Shown: in pieces, positions 37,784-46,601 of the stretch
Layout of the letters: each line of letters starts with the position of its first letter
Numbering within the stretch: position 1 is the first letter of the stretch
Assembly (NCBI GenBank): GCA_035561135.1
Contig: DATMYA010000072.1
Coordinates: 1-64,000 of the forward strand
DNA length: 64,000 nucleotides
Source: Clostridia bacterium
GTDB taxonomy: Bacteria > Acidobacteriota > Terriglobia > Terriglobales > Acidobacteriaceae
Direction of reading: 5' to 3'
Translations under genes and position numbers: made by a program
Notes under the pieces: generated by a model
Seen by the model: only the letters and a program-made list of their open reading frames with translations
What the model was told of the DNA's origin: nothing
The model's database searches: none

Positions 37784-38224
37784 ATGTTTCGTGGAAATCA
37801 CCCAACTCGAGTCGACGATAAGGGCCGTTTGAAGGTCCCCGCGGAATTCAAGCGCGTCATCGAGGAGAAGTATGGGGCGCAATTTTACATCACTTCTTTA
37901 GACGGCAAAATTGCCAAAGTTTATCCCTTTGAGGAATGGCAACAGATCGAGCAGAAGCTGGCTTCGCAGTCGGACTTCAATGCCGCGAAGAAGAGATTTT
38001 TGGATCGGACCAACTATTACGGTCAGGTAGTGGAGATGGATGGGCAGGGAAGGTTGTTGATCCCCGGCCTGCTGCGTGACGCAGCCGAACTCAAGGGCGA
38101 AGTGGCGGTGGTCGGCAACCTTAAGTACCTCGAACTGAGGAACATGGAAGCCTATCGCAAGCAACTTGACGAGGAGCCGTTCACGGCGGAAGACGCAGCA
38201 GCTCTCTCTAACTTGGGCATTTAG
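37784..38224 (+). CDS. mraZ: Transcriptional regulator MraZ
   Basis: MraZ is the AbrB-like DNA-binding regulator encoded first in dcw clusters. The 146 residues contain two SpoVT/AbrB-type repeats: FRGNHPTRVDDKGRLKVPAEF at residues 2-22, and about 75-100 (GQVVEMDGQGRLLIPGLLR), each with the DxxGR(L/I)xxP pattern. It is expected to form octamers or dodecamers that bind the GTGG ladder upstream. It overlaps rsmH by one base. Confidence 0.96.
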   Translation: MFRGNHPTRVDDKGRLKVPAEFKRVIEEKYGAQFYITSLDGKIAKVYPFEEWQQIEQKLASQSDFNAAKKRFLDRTNYYGQVVEMDGQGRLLIPGLLRDAAELKGEVAVVGNLKYLELRNMEAYRKQLDEEPFTAEDAAALSNLGI

Positions 38225-39177
38225 TGACGGACGGAAGCGAATTCAACGACAGTGCCCTGCGGGGCACGCATGGCGAAGAACGACAGTTTGGCCATGTTCC
38301 AGTTCTTTTACAGCAAGCGATCGACTTCTTGGCCATACGGCGCGGCGGAACCTATATCGACGCGACCCTGGGTCTGGGCGGACACAGTTACGAAATTGCA
38401 AAACGCCTCGGACGACAGGGTCATTTGATTGCCTTCGATAAGGATACGAAAGCGCTGGAGTTGGCCCGTAAGCGTCTCGCAGAGCCGCCAGTCGAGTTGA
38501 AGGATGACTGGCCGGAGATCACGTTGCTGCATGCCTCGTACGCGGAGGTTGCAGAGCGAGTCCCGGCCCGCTCGACAAACGGGCTTCTGGCTGACCTGGG
38601 TGTCAGCTCGATGCAATTCGAAGACGCTGCGCGCGGATTCAGTTTTCAGGCGGAAGGACCACTCGACATGCGGATGGATCCGCTGGCCGAGTTATCCGCC
38701 GATCAAGTGGTAAATCAGTTCGACGAAAAAACACTCGCCGACCTGATTTACGAATTCGGTGAGGAAAGGAGGTCGCGGAGAATCGCCAGAGCCATTGTAC
38801 GGGCGCGGCCGATAAGAACAACCGCTCATCTAGCACAAGTTATATCGGCCGCGGCCCGGCCAATGAATCCCTCTGAAAAGCGAATTCATCCGGCGACGCT
38901 CACGTTCCAAGCACTCCGAATTTTCGTAAACCGCGAACTCGATGACCTGAAGGCGCTGCTCGCTGGCTCGCCACGGGTGATCAAGCAGGGTGGAAGGCTG
39001 GTAGTGATCAGCTTTCATTCCCTGGAAGACCGGCTCGTGAAAGATGCGGTGCGCGATGGCGCGCACGAAGGCACATGGAAGGTGCTCACGAAAAAGCCGG
39101 TCACCGCAGAAGAAGAAGAGATCGATGCAAACCCGCGGTCCCGCAGCGCCAAGATGCGCGCGGCACAGCGGCTGTAG
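38224..39177 (+). CDS. rsmH: 16S rRNA (cytosine-1402-N4)-methyltransferase
   Basis: RsmH methylates N4 of C1402 in the decoding centre with SAM. The 317 residues show GHVPVLLQQAIDFL, the SAM site DATLGLGGHS, ADLGVSSMQ and FHSLEDRLVKD. The start is GTG 38224, sharing its G with the mraZ stop, so the genes are translationally coupled. A 150-base gap to the next small gene follows. Confidence 0.96.
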   Translation: MTDGSEFNDSALRGTHGEERQFGHVPVLLQQAIDFLAIRRGGTYIDATLGLGGHSYEIAKRLGRQGHLIAFDKDTKALELARKRLAEPPVELKDDWPEITLLHASYAEVAERVPARSTNGLLADLGVSSMQFEDAARGFSFQAEGPLDMRMDPLAELSADQVVNQFDEKTLADLIYEFGEERRSRRIARAIVRARPIRTTAHLAQVISAAARPMNPSEKRIHPATLTFQALRIFVNRELDDLKALLAGSPRVIKQGGRLVVISFHSLEDRLVKDAVRDGAHEGTWKVLTKKPVTAEEEEIDANPRSRSAKMRAAQRL

Positions 39178-39327
39178 GCAAAAGCGTTCACGGCTTCGCA
39201 CAGCATGTGCAAAAGCCTGTGAACAATGTGAATAAGTTTTTGACTGAAGAGCAAAGTTGCGGCGTGAGCGCATTGTGCGCTCCGTTCGATATTTCGACCC
39301 CAGGGAAAAAGCAAGGTCGGAGGAATT

Positions 39328-39495
39328 ATGTACACAGGAACGATGATTAACGATTTGATCGCCGTTGTTGCCAAGGCAGAGGCTCACGCCGAAACCATGG
39401 TGCTCATGCGGGAAGAGCTCGAGCGGGTGCCGTTCTATGCCATGGCGCCGTACGAGCGCACAGTTCGTGAAGCAGTTCTTATGGGAGTTGCGTAA
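39328..39495 (+). CDS. Small conserved-position protein between rsmH and ftsL (55 residues)
   Basis: ATG 39328 is preceded by a strong SD site (GGAGGA, 39319-39324). The frame encodes 55 residues that look like two amphipathic helices (NDLIAVVAKAEAHAETMVLM and PYERTVREAVLMGVA) with no membrane segment. Its TAA overlaps the ftsL ATG by one base (TAATG), so translation of ftsL should depend on it. I know of no named family. Its place suggests a role in, or control of, FtsL synthesis. Confidence 0.75.
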   Translation: MYTGTMINDLIAVVAKAEAHAETMVLMREELERVPFYAMAPYERTVREAVLMGVA

Positions 39496-40013
39496 TGTCT
39501 GTCGGGGCCATTGCGACGCCGTCGGGTCGTGCACAGCAAAATCGATTCTGGTTCGCGAGCGTTGAAGAGCGCTTCTTCGCGGCGCCGCAGCCTGCGCGCA
39601 AGCCTGTGCTGGGTACGCCGGAAATCTTCTTCACGAAGCCAATCGATAACTCTCGGCTGGTGAAGGTTGCGGACCCGCGCCGCCGTCGCGACATGACGCT
39701 GTTCACGGTGGCGCTGAGCATATTGTTCGTGCTGGTGATGGTGTACTTGTGGCAGCACTTCAGCGCGATTGAGTACGGATACAAGATCGAAGCCCTCAAG
39801 CAGCAGCGTGATGCGATTGTCGAAACCAATCGAGCGCTGCGGCTGGAAGAGGCCTCGCTTAAGAATCCGGAGCGCATCGACGCACTTGCCCGCAATATGG
39901 GCTTGCAGTTGCCGCTAGCCGGCCAGGTTCAGCAGATGGACGCGGAGATGGAGGTGGGTGCGCCAGTGATGGCACGCGCCGCCGGTGTTTCTGTAGTTTC
40001 TTTGACGCAATAA
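39495..40013 (+). CDS. ftsL: FtsL-like cell division protein
   Basis: The 172-residue bitopic protein has a cytoplasmic N-terminus of about 65 residues and one transmembrane helix (about 68-86, TLFTVALSILFVLVMVYLW). A periplasmic coiled coil (about 90-120) and the DIV/FtsL-like NPERIDALARNMGLQLP follow. FtsL joins FtsB and FtsQ to activate septal FtsW-FtsI. The identity rests on topology and position; sequence conservation in FtsL is low. It is coupled to the 55-residue ORF. Confidence 0.88.
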   Translation: MSVGAIATPSGRAQQNRFWFASVEERFFAAPQPARKPVLGTPEIFFTKPIDNSRLVKVADPRRRRDMTLFTVALSILFVLVMVYLWQHFSAIEYGYKIEALKQQRDAIVETNRALRLEEASLKNPERIDALARNMGLQLPLAGQVQQMDAEMEVGAPVMARAAGVSVVSLTQ

Positions 40014-40052
40014 TGTTTGTTTGCCGGACTTCAACCAGAGTCCCTGGCGAGC

Positions 40053-40080
40053 ATGGCGGTCCGTTGTTCAGGACCGCCAT
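40053..40080 (+). other. Strong hairpin between ftsL and ftsI
   Basis: ATGGCGGTCC / GGACCGCCAT is a perfect 10-bp stem with an 8-base loop in the 120-base gap. It has no T-run. It may be a processing or stability element within the operon mRNA. Confidence 0.6.
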
Positions 40081-40133
40081 ATCCGTCTCAGTTATCAGGC
40101 CCTGCGTATTCGCGGTCGAAGGTGTGTGAGTAG

Positions 40134-42299
40134 ATGCCGCCCAGCGCGCACACAAATAGCGCACCACGACGCCTTTACTACTTTGCCGCATTCCTTTTGT
40201 TTTGGCTGCTCGCGATCAGCGCACGCCTGATCTTCCTGCAAGTCGTTCAATACGGCGACTTCGTTCAACGCGCGCAACGCCAGCAGCAGCGCACGGTTGA
40301 GGTAGCTCCCAAGCGCGGAATCGTTTATGACCGCAACGGACACGAGCTTGCCATGTCCGTGCAGGTGGACTCGGTCTTCGCCGTGCCGAGCGAAATCCCT
40401 GACCAGGCAAGTACCGCGTCCATCCTCGCCCGCGTTCTCGGGGCTGAGCCCAACGACCTGCTCGCGCGCATGAAAGCGCAGCGCAACTTCGCGTGGCTGG
40501 CACGCAAGATAGACGCAGAAACCAGCCAGCGCATTCGCGCACTGAACCTGCGCGGCATTTACTTCCAGAAGGAATCGAAGCGCTTTTATCCGAAGCGCGA
40601 ACTGGGCGCGCAAGTGCTCGGATACGTCGGCCTTGATGATGAAGGGCTGGCTGGGGTCGAACGCGCGTTCGACGACCAGTTGCGCGGAAATCCCGGACGG
40701 ATGCTCGTTTCGCTCGATGCCCGCCGCAAGTCGCTGGGACGCGTAGAGCGCGAGCCCGAACCGGGCGAGAACGTGGTCCTCACCCTCGATGAGAAAATTC
40801 AGTTCATCGTCGAGAAAGAGCTCGACCAGGCCATGCAGGAGACCAGGGCCGAGGCGGGCACGGTTGTCGTGCAGAATCCCAGGACCGGCGAAATCCTGGC
40901 GCTGGCAAATCGTCCGACATTCAATCCGAACCTCTCGCGTGGCGTGACGCCCGCAATGCTGAAGAACCACGCCGTCAGCGACGTGTACGAGCCCGGCTCC
41001 ACGTTCAAGGTTGTGACCATTGCTGCGGCACTCGAGGAGAAGCTGACCAAGCCAGAAGAGGTGATCGATTGCCAGATGGGCTCGATCATCGTGAATGGGT
41101 TGCGCATCCGGGACCACAAGGCCTACGGAATGCTCACCGTCGCACAGGTGCTGGCGAACTCGTCGGGCGTGGGCACGATTAAGGTCGGCATGCGCCTCGG
41201 GAACGAACGCTTCGATCACTACATTCGTGCCTTCGGTTTTGGGTCGCAGACGGGGATCGAACTTCCGGCTGAAACACGCGGGATACACAAGCCTGTGAGC
41301 CGCTGGTCAAAGGTTTCCGTTGGTGCAATCTCCATGGGGCAGGAGATTGGTGTAACCCCGCTGCAAATCAGTTCCATGATTTCGACCATCGCCAACGATG
41401 GCGTGTGGACCGCGCCGCGTGTCGTCGCCGGTGTCACGCCCCCGAGTAACGCGTACCAGACGGTCGTCTACAAGCCGGAGCAGCAGCGCCGCGTCCTTTC
41501 GCCGCTTACAGCAGCCGAGATGAAGAAGATGATGGAAGGCGTTGTCCTGTTCGGAACGGGGCGCAGGGCACTGCTTGACGGATACACGTCGGCCGGCAAG
41601 ACCGGGACGGCGCAGAAGGTCGATCCGGCAACGGGCGCTTACTCCAGGACGAAGTACGTCGCTTCCTTCGCGGGATTCGCACCAGTTAACAACCCGGCCT
41701 TGACCATTGTCGTCATCATCGATTCCGCAGTTGGAGCGCACCAGGGAGGGATAATCTCAGCGCCGGTTTTTGCGCGCATCGCGCAGCAGGTGCTGGCATA
41801 CATGAACGTGCCGCACGATGCGGAAATCAAGAATGACCCGCGCCGGGCGCTTTTGCGCGCTTCCGTGAATGACGAGGATCTGGATGACAGCGCGCCGGAC
41901 CACATCGGCGCTACGCTCGAAATGGGAGACTCGCAACCGGCGCAGCCGGTGGGCGGCCCGCGGGCTCCGGTGTTGGCGCAGGCCGGTTCCGCAAAACTTG
42001 TGAACGCAGCCTTCACGCCGCCTGCCACGCGCGTCCTTGCGTCCGAGACTCAGATCGTGTTGCCGACACCTTCACCGGCATCGCCTGTAACCACGACGGG
42101 CACGGTTGTCCTAGACGTGGAGGGCGGTACGGTTGTACCGCTTCTGGTTGGGAAGTCCTTGCGCTCGGCGATCGAGACAGCGCAGCGCGCAGGTATCGAG
42201 CTGAACATTATCGGCAGCGGCATCGCCCGTGAGCAGTCTCCAGCGCCGGGCAGTCGTCTTCCCGCTGGGGCTAAGGTCGCAGTGCGTTTCACGCGTTAG
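40134..42299 (+). CDS. ftsI: Septal peptidoglycan transpeptidase FtsI (PBP3) with PASTA domain
   Basis: FtsI cross-links septal peptidoglycan with FtsW. The 721 residues have an N-terminal membrane anchor (about 14-38) and a dimerisation domain (RGIVYDRNGHELA). The transpeptidase domain carries the active-site Ser of STFK (289-292) and KTG (489-491). The middle motif reads SSG (343-345) instead of the usual SxN. A C-terminal PASTA domain (VVPLLVGKSLRSAIETAQ) follows a Pro/Thr-rich linker. ATG 40134 overlaps a TAG and has no strong SD site. Confidence 0.94.
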   Translation: MPPSAHTNSAPRRLYYFAAFLLFWLLAISARLIFLQVVQYGDFVQRAQRQQQRTVEVAPKRGIVYDRNGHELAMSVQVDSVFAVPSEIPDQASTASILARVLGAEPNDLLARMKAQRNFAWLARKIDAETSQRIRALNLRGIYFQKESKRFYPKRELGAQVLGYVGLDDEGLAGVERAFDDQLRGNPGRMLVSLDARRKSLGRVEREPEPGENVVLTLDEKIQFIVEKELDQAMQETRAEAGTVVVQNPRTGEILALANRPTFNPNLSRGVTPAMLKNHAVSDVYEPGSTFKVVTIAAALEEKLTKPEEVIDCQMGSIIVNGLRIRDHKAYGMLTVAQVLANSSGVGTIKVGMRLGNERFDHYIRAFGFGSQTGIELPAETRGIHKPVSRWSKVSVGAISMGQEIGVTPLQISSMISTIANDGVWTAPRVVAGVTPPSNAYQTVVYKPEQQRRVLSPLTAAEMKKMMEGVVLFGTGRRALLDGYTSAGKTGTAQKVDPATGAYSRTKYVASFAGFAPVNNPALTIVVIIDSAVGAHQGGIISAPVFARIAQQVLAYMNVPHDAEIKNDPRRALLRASVNDEDLDDSAPDHIGATLEMGDSQPAQPVGGPRAPVLAQAGSAKLVNAAFTPPATRVLASETQIVLPTPSPASPVTTTGTVVLDVEGGTVVPLLVGKSLRSAIETAQRAGIELNIIGSGIAREQSPAPGSRLPAGAKVAVRFTR

Positions 42300-42372
42300 G
42301 TGCAGACGTAATCTCTCGTATCCGGCCTCATTTGTTTACATTTTCCACAGCGTAACTACGGCATTCCGCTGA

Positions 42373-42401
42373 GCTACACGTGCTGTCTGCCTCGCTATAA
42401 T
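42373..42401 (+). promoter_or_regulatory. Possible internal promoter in front of murE
   Basis: A perfect TATAAT (42396-42401) lies 17 bases after GCTACA (three of six matches to TTGACA). The predicted transcript would begin within a few bases of the murE ATG at 42412, so it would be almost leaderless. Confidence 0.4.
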
Positions 42402-42411
42402 GTTGGTGCGC

Positions 42412-43929
42412 ATGAATTTCCTTGAAACGCTGGACGGCGCAGAGGTCTTGTCGCAGAGCGGCAACCCCCTGGTGACCGGTATCGACTACGACTCACGGCG
42501 CGTGCAGCCCGGTTTTGTCTTCGTCGCCATGAAGGGCGAGGCAACGGACGGCAATCGCTACATCGATCAGGCGATTGCGGGCGGCGCTGTCGCCGTAGTG
42601 AGCGATTCCGCTAGTGAGAAGTCCCGCCCAGGAGTGGCGTGGGCGCAGGTTCCTCACGGTCGCAGGGCGCTGGCGCGCCTGAGCGCAAACTTCTATAAGC
42701 GGCCTGCCGAAAAACTTCGCATCACCGGCATTACCGGCACGAACGGCAAGACCACCACGACTTTCATTCTGGAGGGCATGTTACGTGCCGCCGGGCGCAA
42801 GAATGTACTGATTGGAACCGTGGAATACCACGTCGGCGATGAAGTGCTCCCGGCACCGCACACTACACCGGAATCGCTCGAACTGAACCAAATGTTTGCT
42901 CGCGCGGTGGGGAATGGAGCCACAGAGGCCGTGATGGAAGTTTCCTCGCACGCGCTCGAACAGCAGAGAGTCTTCGGCGTGCCCTTCGATGTCGCGGTGT
43001 TTTCGAATCTCACGCGCGATCATCTCGACTACCATGGCACTTTCGAAGAGTATTTCGCCTCCAAGCGCATTCTGTTTCAAGGTTGTGGCACAGAAGCGCC
43101 GCGCGTTTCCGTGCTGAACGCCGACGACGCTTACGGTGTCCAACTAGCAGATTTCAGCCGCAAACAGGGCTCGCAGGTGCTGACCTATGGTGTTGAGCAG
43201 GGCGACTTCCATACGCAGAAGCTGGATATCAGTCCCGCTGGGAACCGGTTTGAGCTGGTGACGCCCGCAGGCACATGGTCCATCTGGTCGCCGCTGATTG
43301 GACGCGTCAACGTTTACAACGTGCTCGCTGCGTCAGCCGCAGCATTCGCGCGAGGATGCACGGAGCAACAGATCGTAATCGGCATCGCCCATATGGAGCG
43401 CGTGCCCGGCCGTTTCGAACGCGTGAATGAAGGCCAGCCATTCGCTGTCGTGGTCGATTACGCTCATACGGATGATGCTCTGAAGAACCTCACCGCGCTA
43501 GCGCGTGAGTTCGTCAACCGTGGCGGGGGCCGTGGCCGCGTCATAACCGTGTTCGGATGCGGAGGCGATCGCGACCGGAGCAAGCGTCCGCTGATGGGTG
43601 AGGCCGCCGCCCGGGGCAGCGACTTCGTCGTTGTTACCTCGGACAACCCGCGCAGCGAGGATCCGTTGGCTATCATTAACGATTCCGTCCCCGGCTTGCA
43701 GCGCGTAGGCGCGCGGTATGCCCTGGAACCGGACCGCCACAAGGCAATTGCCTTGGCGCTTTCGGAGGCCAACGCAGATGACATCGTGCTCATCGCGGGC
43801 AAAGGTCACGAGCGTACGCAGACGACACGCGAGGGCGTTTTCCCGTTCGACGATTTCGAAGTGGCGAGCGAAGAAGTTAAAAAGCTCGGATACAAAAAGG
43901 CAGAGTCGGCCGGGAAGGGAATGCGATGA
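42412..43929 (+). CDS. murE: UDP-MurNAc-L-Ala-D-Glu:meso-DAP ligase
   Basis: MurE adds the third residue of the stem peptide in the cytoplasm. The 505 residues contain the ATP site GITGTNGKTTTT, the LTRDHLDYHG motif and SDNPRSEDP. DNPR is the signature of meso-diaminopimelate-specific MurE. The ATG at 42412 is preferred over the upstream ATG 42400 because the core sequence starts with NFLETL. It overlaps murF by four bases (ATGA). Confidence 0.96.
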   Translation: MNFLETLDGAEVLSQSGNPLVTGIDYDSRRVQPGFVFVAMKGEATDGNRYIDQAIAGGAVAVVSDSASEKSRPGVAWAQVPHGRRALARLSANFYKRPAEKLRITGITGTNGKTTTTFILEGMLRAAGRKNVLIGTVEYHVGDEVLPAPHTTPESLELNQMFARAVGNGATEAVMEVSSHALEQQRVFGVPFDVAVFSNLTRDHLDYHGTFEEYFASKRILFQGCGTEAPRVSVLNADDAYGVQLADFSRKQGSQVLTYGVEQGDFHTQKLDISPAGNRFELVTPAGTWSIWSPLIGRVNVYNVLAASAAAFARGCTEQQIVIGIAHMERVPGRFERVNEGQPFAVVVDYAHTDDALKNLTALAREFVNRGGGRGRVITVFGCGGDRDRSKRPLMGEAAARGSDFVVVTSDNPRSEDPLAIINDSVPGLQRVGARYALEPDRHKAIALALSEANADDIVLIAGKGHERTQTTREGVFPFDDFEVASEEVKKLGYKKAESAGKGMR

Positions 43930-45317
43930 AGCTTTCTCTGTCCCGTATCGCCGAATTCACGCAGGCCAGTGGCGAGTTCGAGGGCCATTCCGTCGCACAT
44001 GGGTATTCCATCGACTCGAGAACCGTGCAGCCGGGCGAGATTTTTTTCGCCGTTCAAGGTGAGCGTCTCGACGGACACGACTACGTGGAAGCTGCCCTGC
44101 ACGCCGGCGCCCTTGCGGCCATTGTGCGCAAGGATGCCATCGCGCGTTTCCCGGACAAGACTCGCCTGCTCGCCGTGGACGACACCTTGCGTGCCCTGTC
44201 GTTGCTTGCCGCCGCCGTTCGCCGATTGTGGGGCAAGCCGCTGGTGGGCGTCACCGGATCGGCAGGCAAGACGACCACCAAGGACGCCATCGCGCACGTA
44301 CTGGCATCGCGCAAGCGGGTGCTCAAATCCGTGGGCAACCTGAATAACCACTTCGGGATGCCGCTGCAGCTTCTGCGTTTGGAGCCCGAGCACGACATCG
44401 CCGTCATCGAGATAGGGATGTCGCACCCAGGCGAGATTACCGCGCTGGCTGCGCTGGCCCTGCCCGATATCGGAGTGGTGACGAATGTCGGCCCAGTCCA
44501 CCTGGAATTCTTCGGTTCCGTTGCCGAGATTGCTCGCGCGAAATACGAACTTGTTGCCTCGCTCCCTTGCGGCGGAGTCGCCGTGCTCAACGCAGATGAC
44601 GAGTACGTGTCACAATTTGGCCGCAACTTTCACGGACGAGTTGTCACCTACGGCATTCACAAGTTTGCCGACGTCCGTGCGCAGAATATAGAAACGCGCG
44701 GCGCACTGGGATCAGCCTTTGACGTTATCGTCGGTGGATGTTGCGAGCAGGCCACGTTGCCGCTGGTCGGCGAACATAACATCTTGAACGCATTGGCGGC
44801 TGTTTCCGTTGCGCTGCAACAGGGCATTACGCCGTCAGATGCCGTGAGCAGCCTGGCATCGCTCGCGCCGCCGGAAAAACGTGGCGAAGTGCTCCATTTG
44901 TGCGGCGCTACTGTGGTGAACGATTGCTACAATTCCAATCCTAAGGCTCTCAAAGCGATGGTCGATGCGCTGGCTTTGGCCCCCGCAAGCCGGCACATTG
45001 TGGTTGCAGGCGAAATGCTGGAGCTCGGCGCGACCGGTCCCGATCTGCATTACGAGTGTGGCGTACACATGGCCAGGCGCGGTGTGCAGGTGGTGGTGGG
45101 CGTGCGCGGGCTGGCGGAGCACATCGTCCGCGGAGCCGTGGACGCTGGGGCGCAGGCAACCTTCCTTGCCACACCTGAAGAGGCTGGCGAGTGGCTGGCG
45201 CGCGAGGTGTGCAAGGGGGACAGCGTCCTCCTGAAAGCATCGCGCGGAGTACGCCTGGAACGGGCATTGGACACGTGGAAAGCGCGAACCGGCTTCCGTG
45301 AACCGGCTTCAATGTGA
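43926..45317 (+). CDS. murF: UDP-MurNAc-tripeptide:D-Ala-D-Ala ligase
   Basis: MurF adds the D-alanyl-D-alanine dipeptide to finish the UDP-MurNAc-pentapeptide. The 463 residues carry VTGSAGKTTTKDAI (ATP), LNNHFGMPLQLLRL, EIGMSHPGEI, TNVGPVHLEFF and NDCYNSNP. It overlaps murE and is followed by mraY after 95 bases. ddl, which makes its dipeptide substrate, is not in the window. Confidence 0.96.
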   Translation: MKLSLSRIAEFTQASGEFEGHSVAHGYSIDSRTVQPGEIFFAVQGERLDGHDYVEAALHAGALAAIVRKDAIARFPDKTRLLAVDDTLRALSLLAAAVRRLWGKPLVGVTGSAGKTTTKDAIAHVLASRKRVLKSVGNLNNHFGMPLQLLRLEPEHDIAVIEIGMSHPGEITALAALALPDIGVVTNVGPVHLEFFGSVAEIARAKYELVASLPCGGVAVLNADDEYVSQFGRNFHGRVVTYGIHKFADVRAQNIETRGALGSAFDVIVGGCCEQATLPLVGEHNILNALAAVSVALQQGITPSDAVSSLASLAPPEKRGEVLHLCGATVVNDCYNSNPKALKAMVDALALAPASRHIVVAGEMLELGATGPDLHYECGVHMARRGVQVVVGVRGLAEHIVRGAVDAGAQATFLATPEEAGEWLAREVCKGDSVLLKASRGVRLERALDTWKARTGFREPASM

Positions 45318-45412
45318 AGAAGTGATCCTGAGTCAATTTGCGTAGCTGCACACGTTGCGGCGGGCCTGAAGTGGCGACAGCCCCGTCGTATGTTTTCGGA
45401 ACGGAGATCGTT

Positions 45413-46552
45413 TTGCTTTACTGGCTTCTTTACGAACAGATATTTCGACATTTCGATATAGGACCATTCCGCATCTTCCGTTACCTCACGTTTCGGACGG
45501 CGTTTGCCAGCCTTACGGCGCTATTCATGGGCTTGATTGTCGGCCCGGCAATCGTGCGCCGTCTGCGCGAATTCCAGATCGGCCAGTACATTCGCGAGGA
45601 TGGCCCCAAGGCGCACCAGAAGAAAGCGGGTACGCCCACCATGGGTGGGGTGTTGATCGCCATCGCGATCGTCGTACCAACCATTCTCTGGGCAGACTTG
45701 AGCAACAAGTTCGTCTGGATCGCTGTCTTTTCGACGCTTGCATTCGGCGGCATTGGCTTTGCCGACGACTATCTGAAGATCGTTCACCGCCGCAATCTTG
45801 GCCTTACTGCCCGCAGCAAAATGACGCTGCAGATTCTTTTCAGCGTCGTTATTGCCGTTGTGCTCATCATGTTGCAGGCGCACGGCGAATACTCGACGCA
45901 TCTCATCGTTCCGTTCCTCAAGAAGTTTCGCCCGGACCTCGTGATCCCGGGCCTGCTCGACAAGCCGCATCTATGGCCAATCGCATTCTTCCCATTCATC
46001 GTTTTCGTGACGCTGGTGATTGTGGGCGCAAGTAACGCCGTGAATCTGACCGACGGCCTGGACGGGCTCGCCATCGGTTGCACTGTAATTGCGGCCGGGG
46101 CCCTCACGGTGCTCACTTACGTCAGCGGCCACGCAATCTTTGCCGATTACCTTGAACTCTCGCGAATGCCGCAGATCGGAGAACTAACGATCTTCTGCGG
46201 GGCGATGGTTGGCGCGGCCATAGGCTTCCTCTGGTACAACGCGCATCCCGCGGAAATCTTTATGGGAGATGTGGGCTCGCTCGCTCTTGGCGGCGCTATC
46301 GGCACGGTTGCCGTGCTCATTAAGCAGGAACTGTTGCTGCCTTTCATCGGCGGAGTTTTCGTTATTGAGGCACTTTCGGTGATCCTGCAAGTTGCGTCTT
46401 ACAAGCTCCGCAAGAAACGCATCTTCAAGATGGCGCCGTTGCATCACCACTTCGAACTGCTGGGATGGTCGGAGTCGAAGATTATCGTGCGCTTCTGGAT
46501 TGCGTCCCTGGTTTTCGCGCTGTTTGCACTTACCACCTTGAAGTTACGTTAG
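45413..46552 (+). CDS. mraY: Phospho-N-acetylmuramoyl-pentapeptide transferase
   Basis: MraY links the pentapeptide sugar to undecaprenyl phosphate, giving lipid I. The 379-residue protein has about ten membrane helices and the conserved GTPTMGG, DDYLKI, NAVNLTDGLDGLA, FMGDVGSLALGG and HHHFEL motifs. I choose TTG 45413 because GGAG (45403-45406) is six bases upstream; the frame to 45338 adds a Cys-rich stretch with no family match. Confidence 0.96.
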   Translation: MLYWLLYEQIFRHFDIGPFRIFRYLTFRTAFASLTALFMGLIVGPAIVRRLREFQIGQYIREDGPKAHQKKAGTPTMGGVLIAIAIVVPTILWADLSNKFVWIAVFSTLAFGGIGFADDYLKIVHRRNLGLTARSKMTLQILFSVVIAVVLIMLQAHGEYSTHLIVPFLKKFRPDLVIPGLLDKPHLWPIAFFPFIVFVTLVIVGASNAVNLTDGLDGLAIGCTVIAAGALTVLTYVSGHAIFADYLELSRMPQIGELTIFCGAMVGAAIGFLWYNAHPAEIFMGDVGSLALGGAIGTVAVLIKQELLLPFIGGVFVIEALSVILQVASYKLRKKRIFKMAPLHHHFELLGWSESKIIVRFWIASLVFALFALTTLKLR

Positions 46553-46601
46553 CCGCGCGTCGGCATGGACAATGGCGGGAATGCCCGCAGGATAGAAGGC
46601 A

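Noticed and set aside
39178..39327. Internal promoter before the 55-residue gene
   Set aside because: TTTTTGACTG is present, but no matching -10 box at normal spacing was found.
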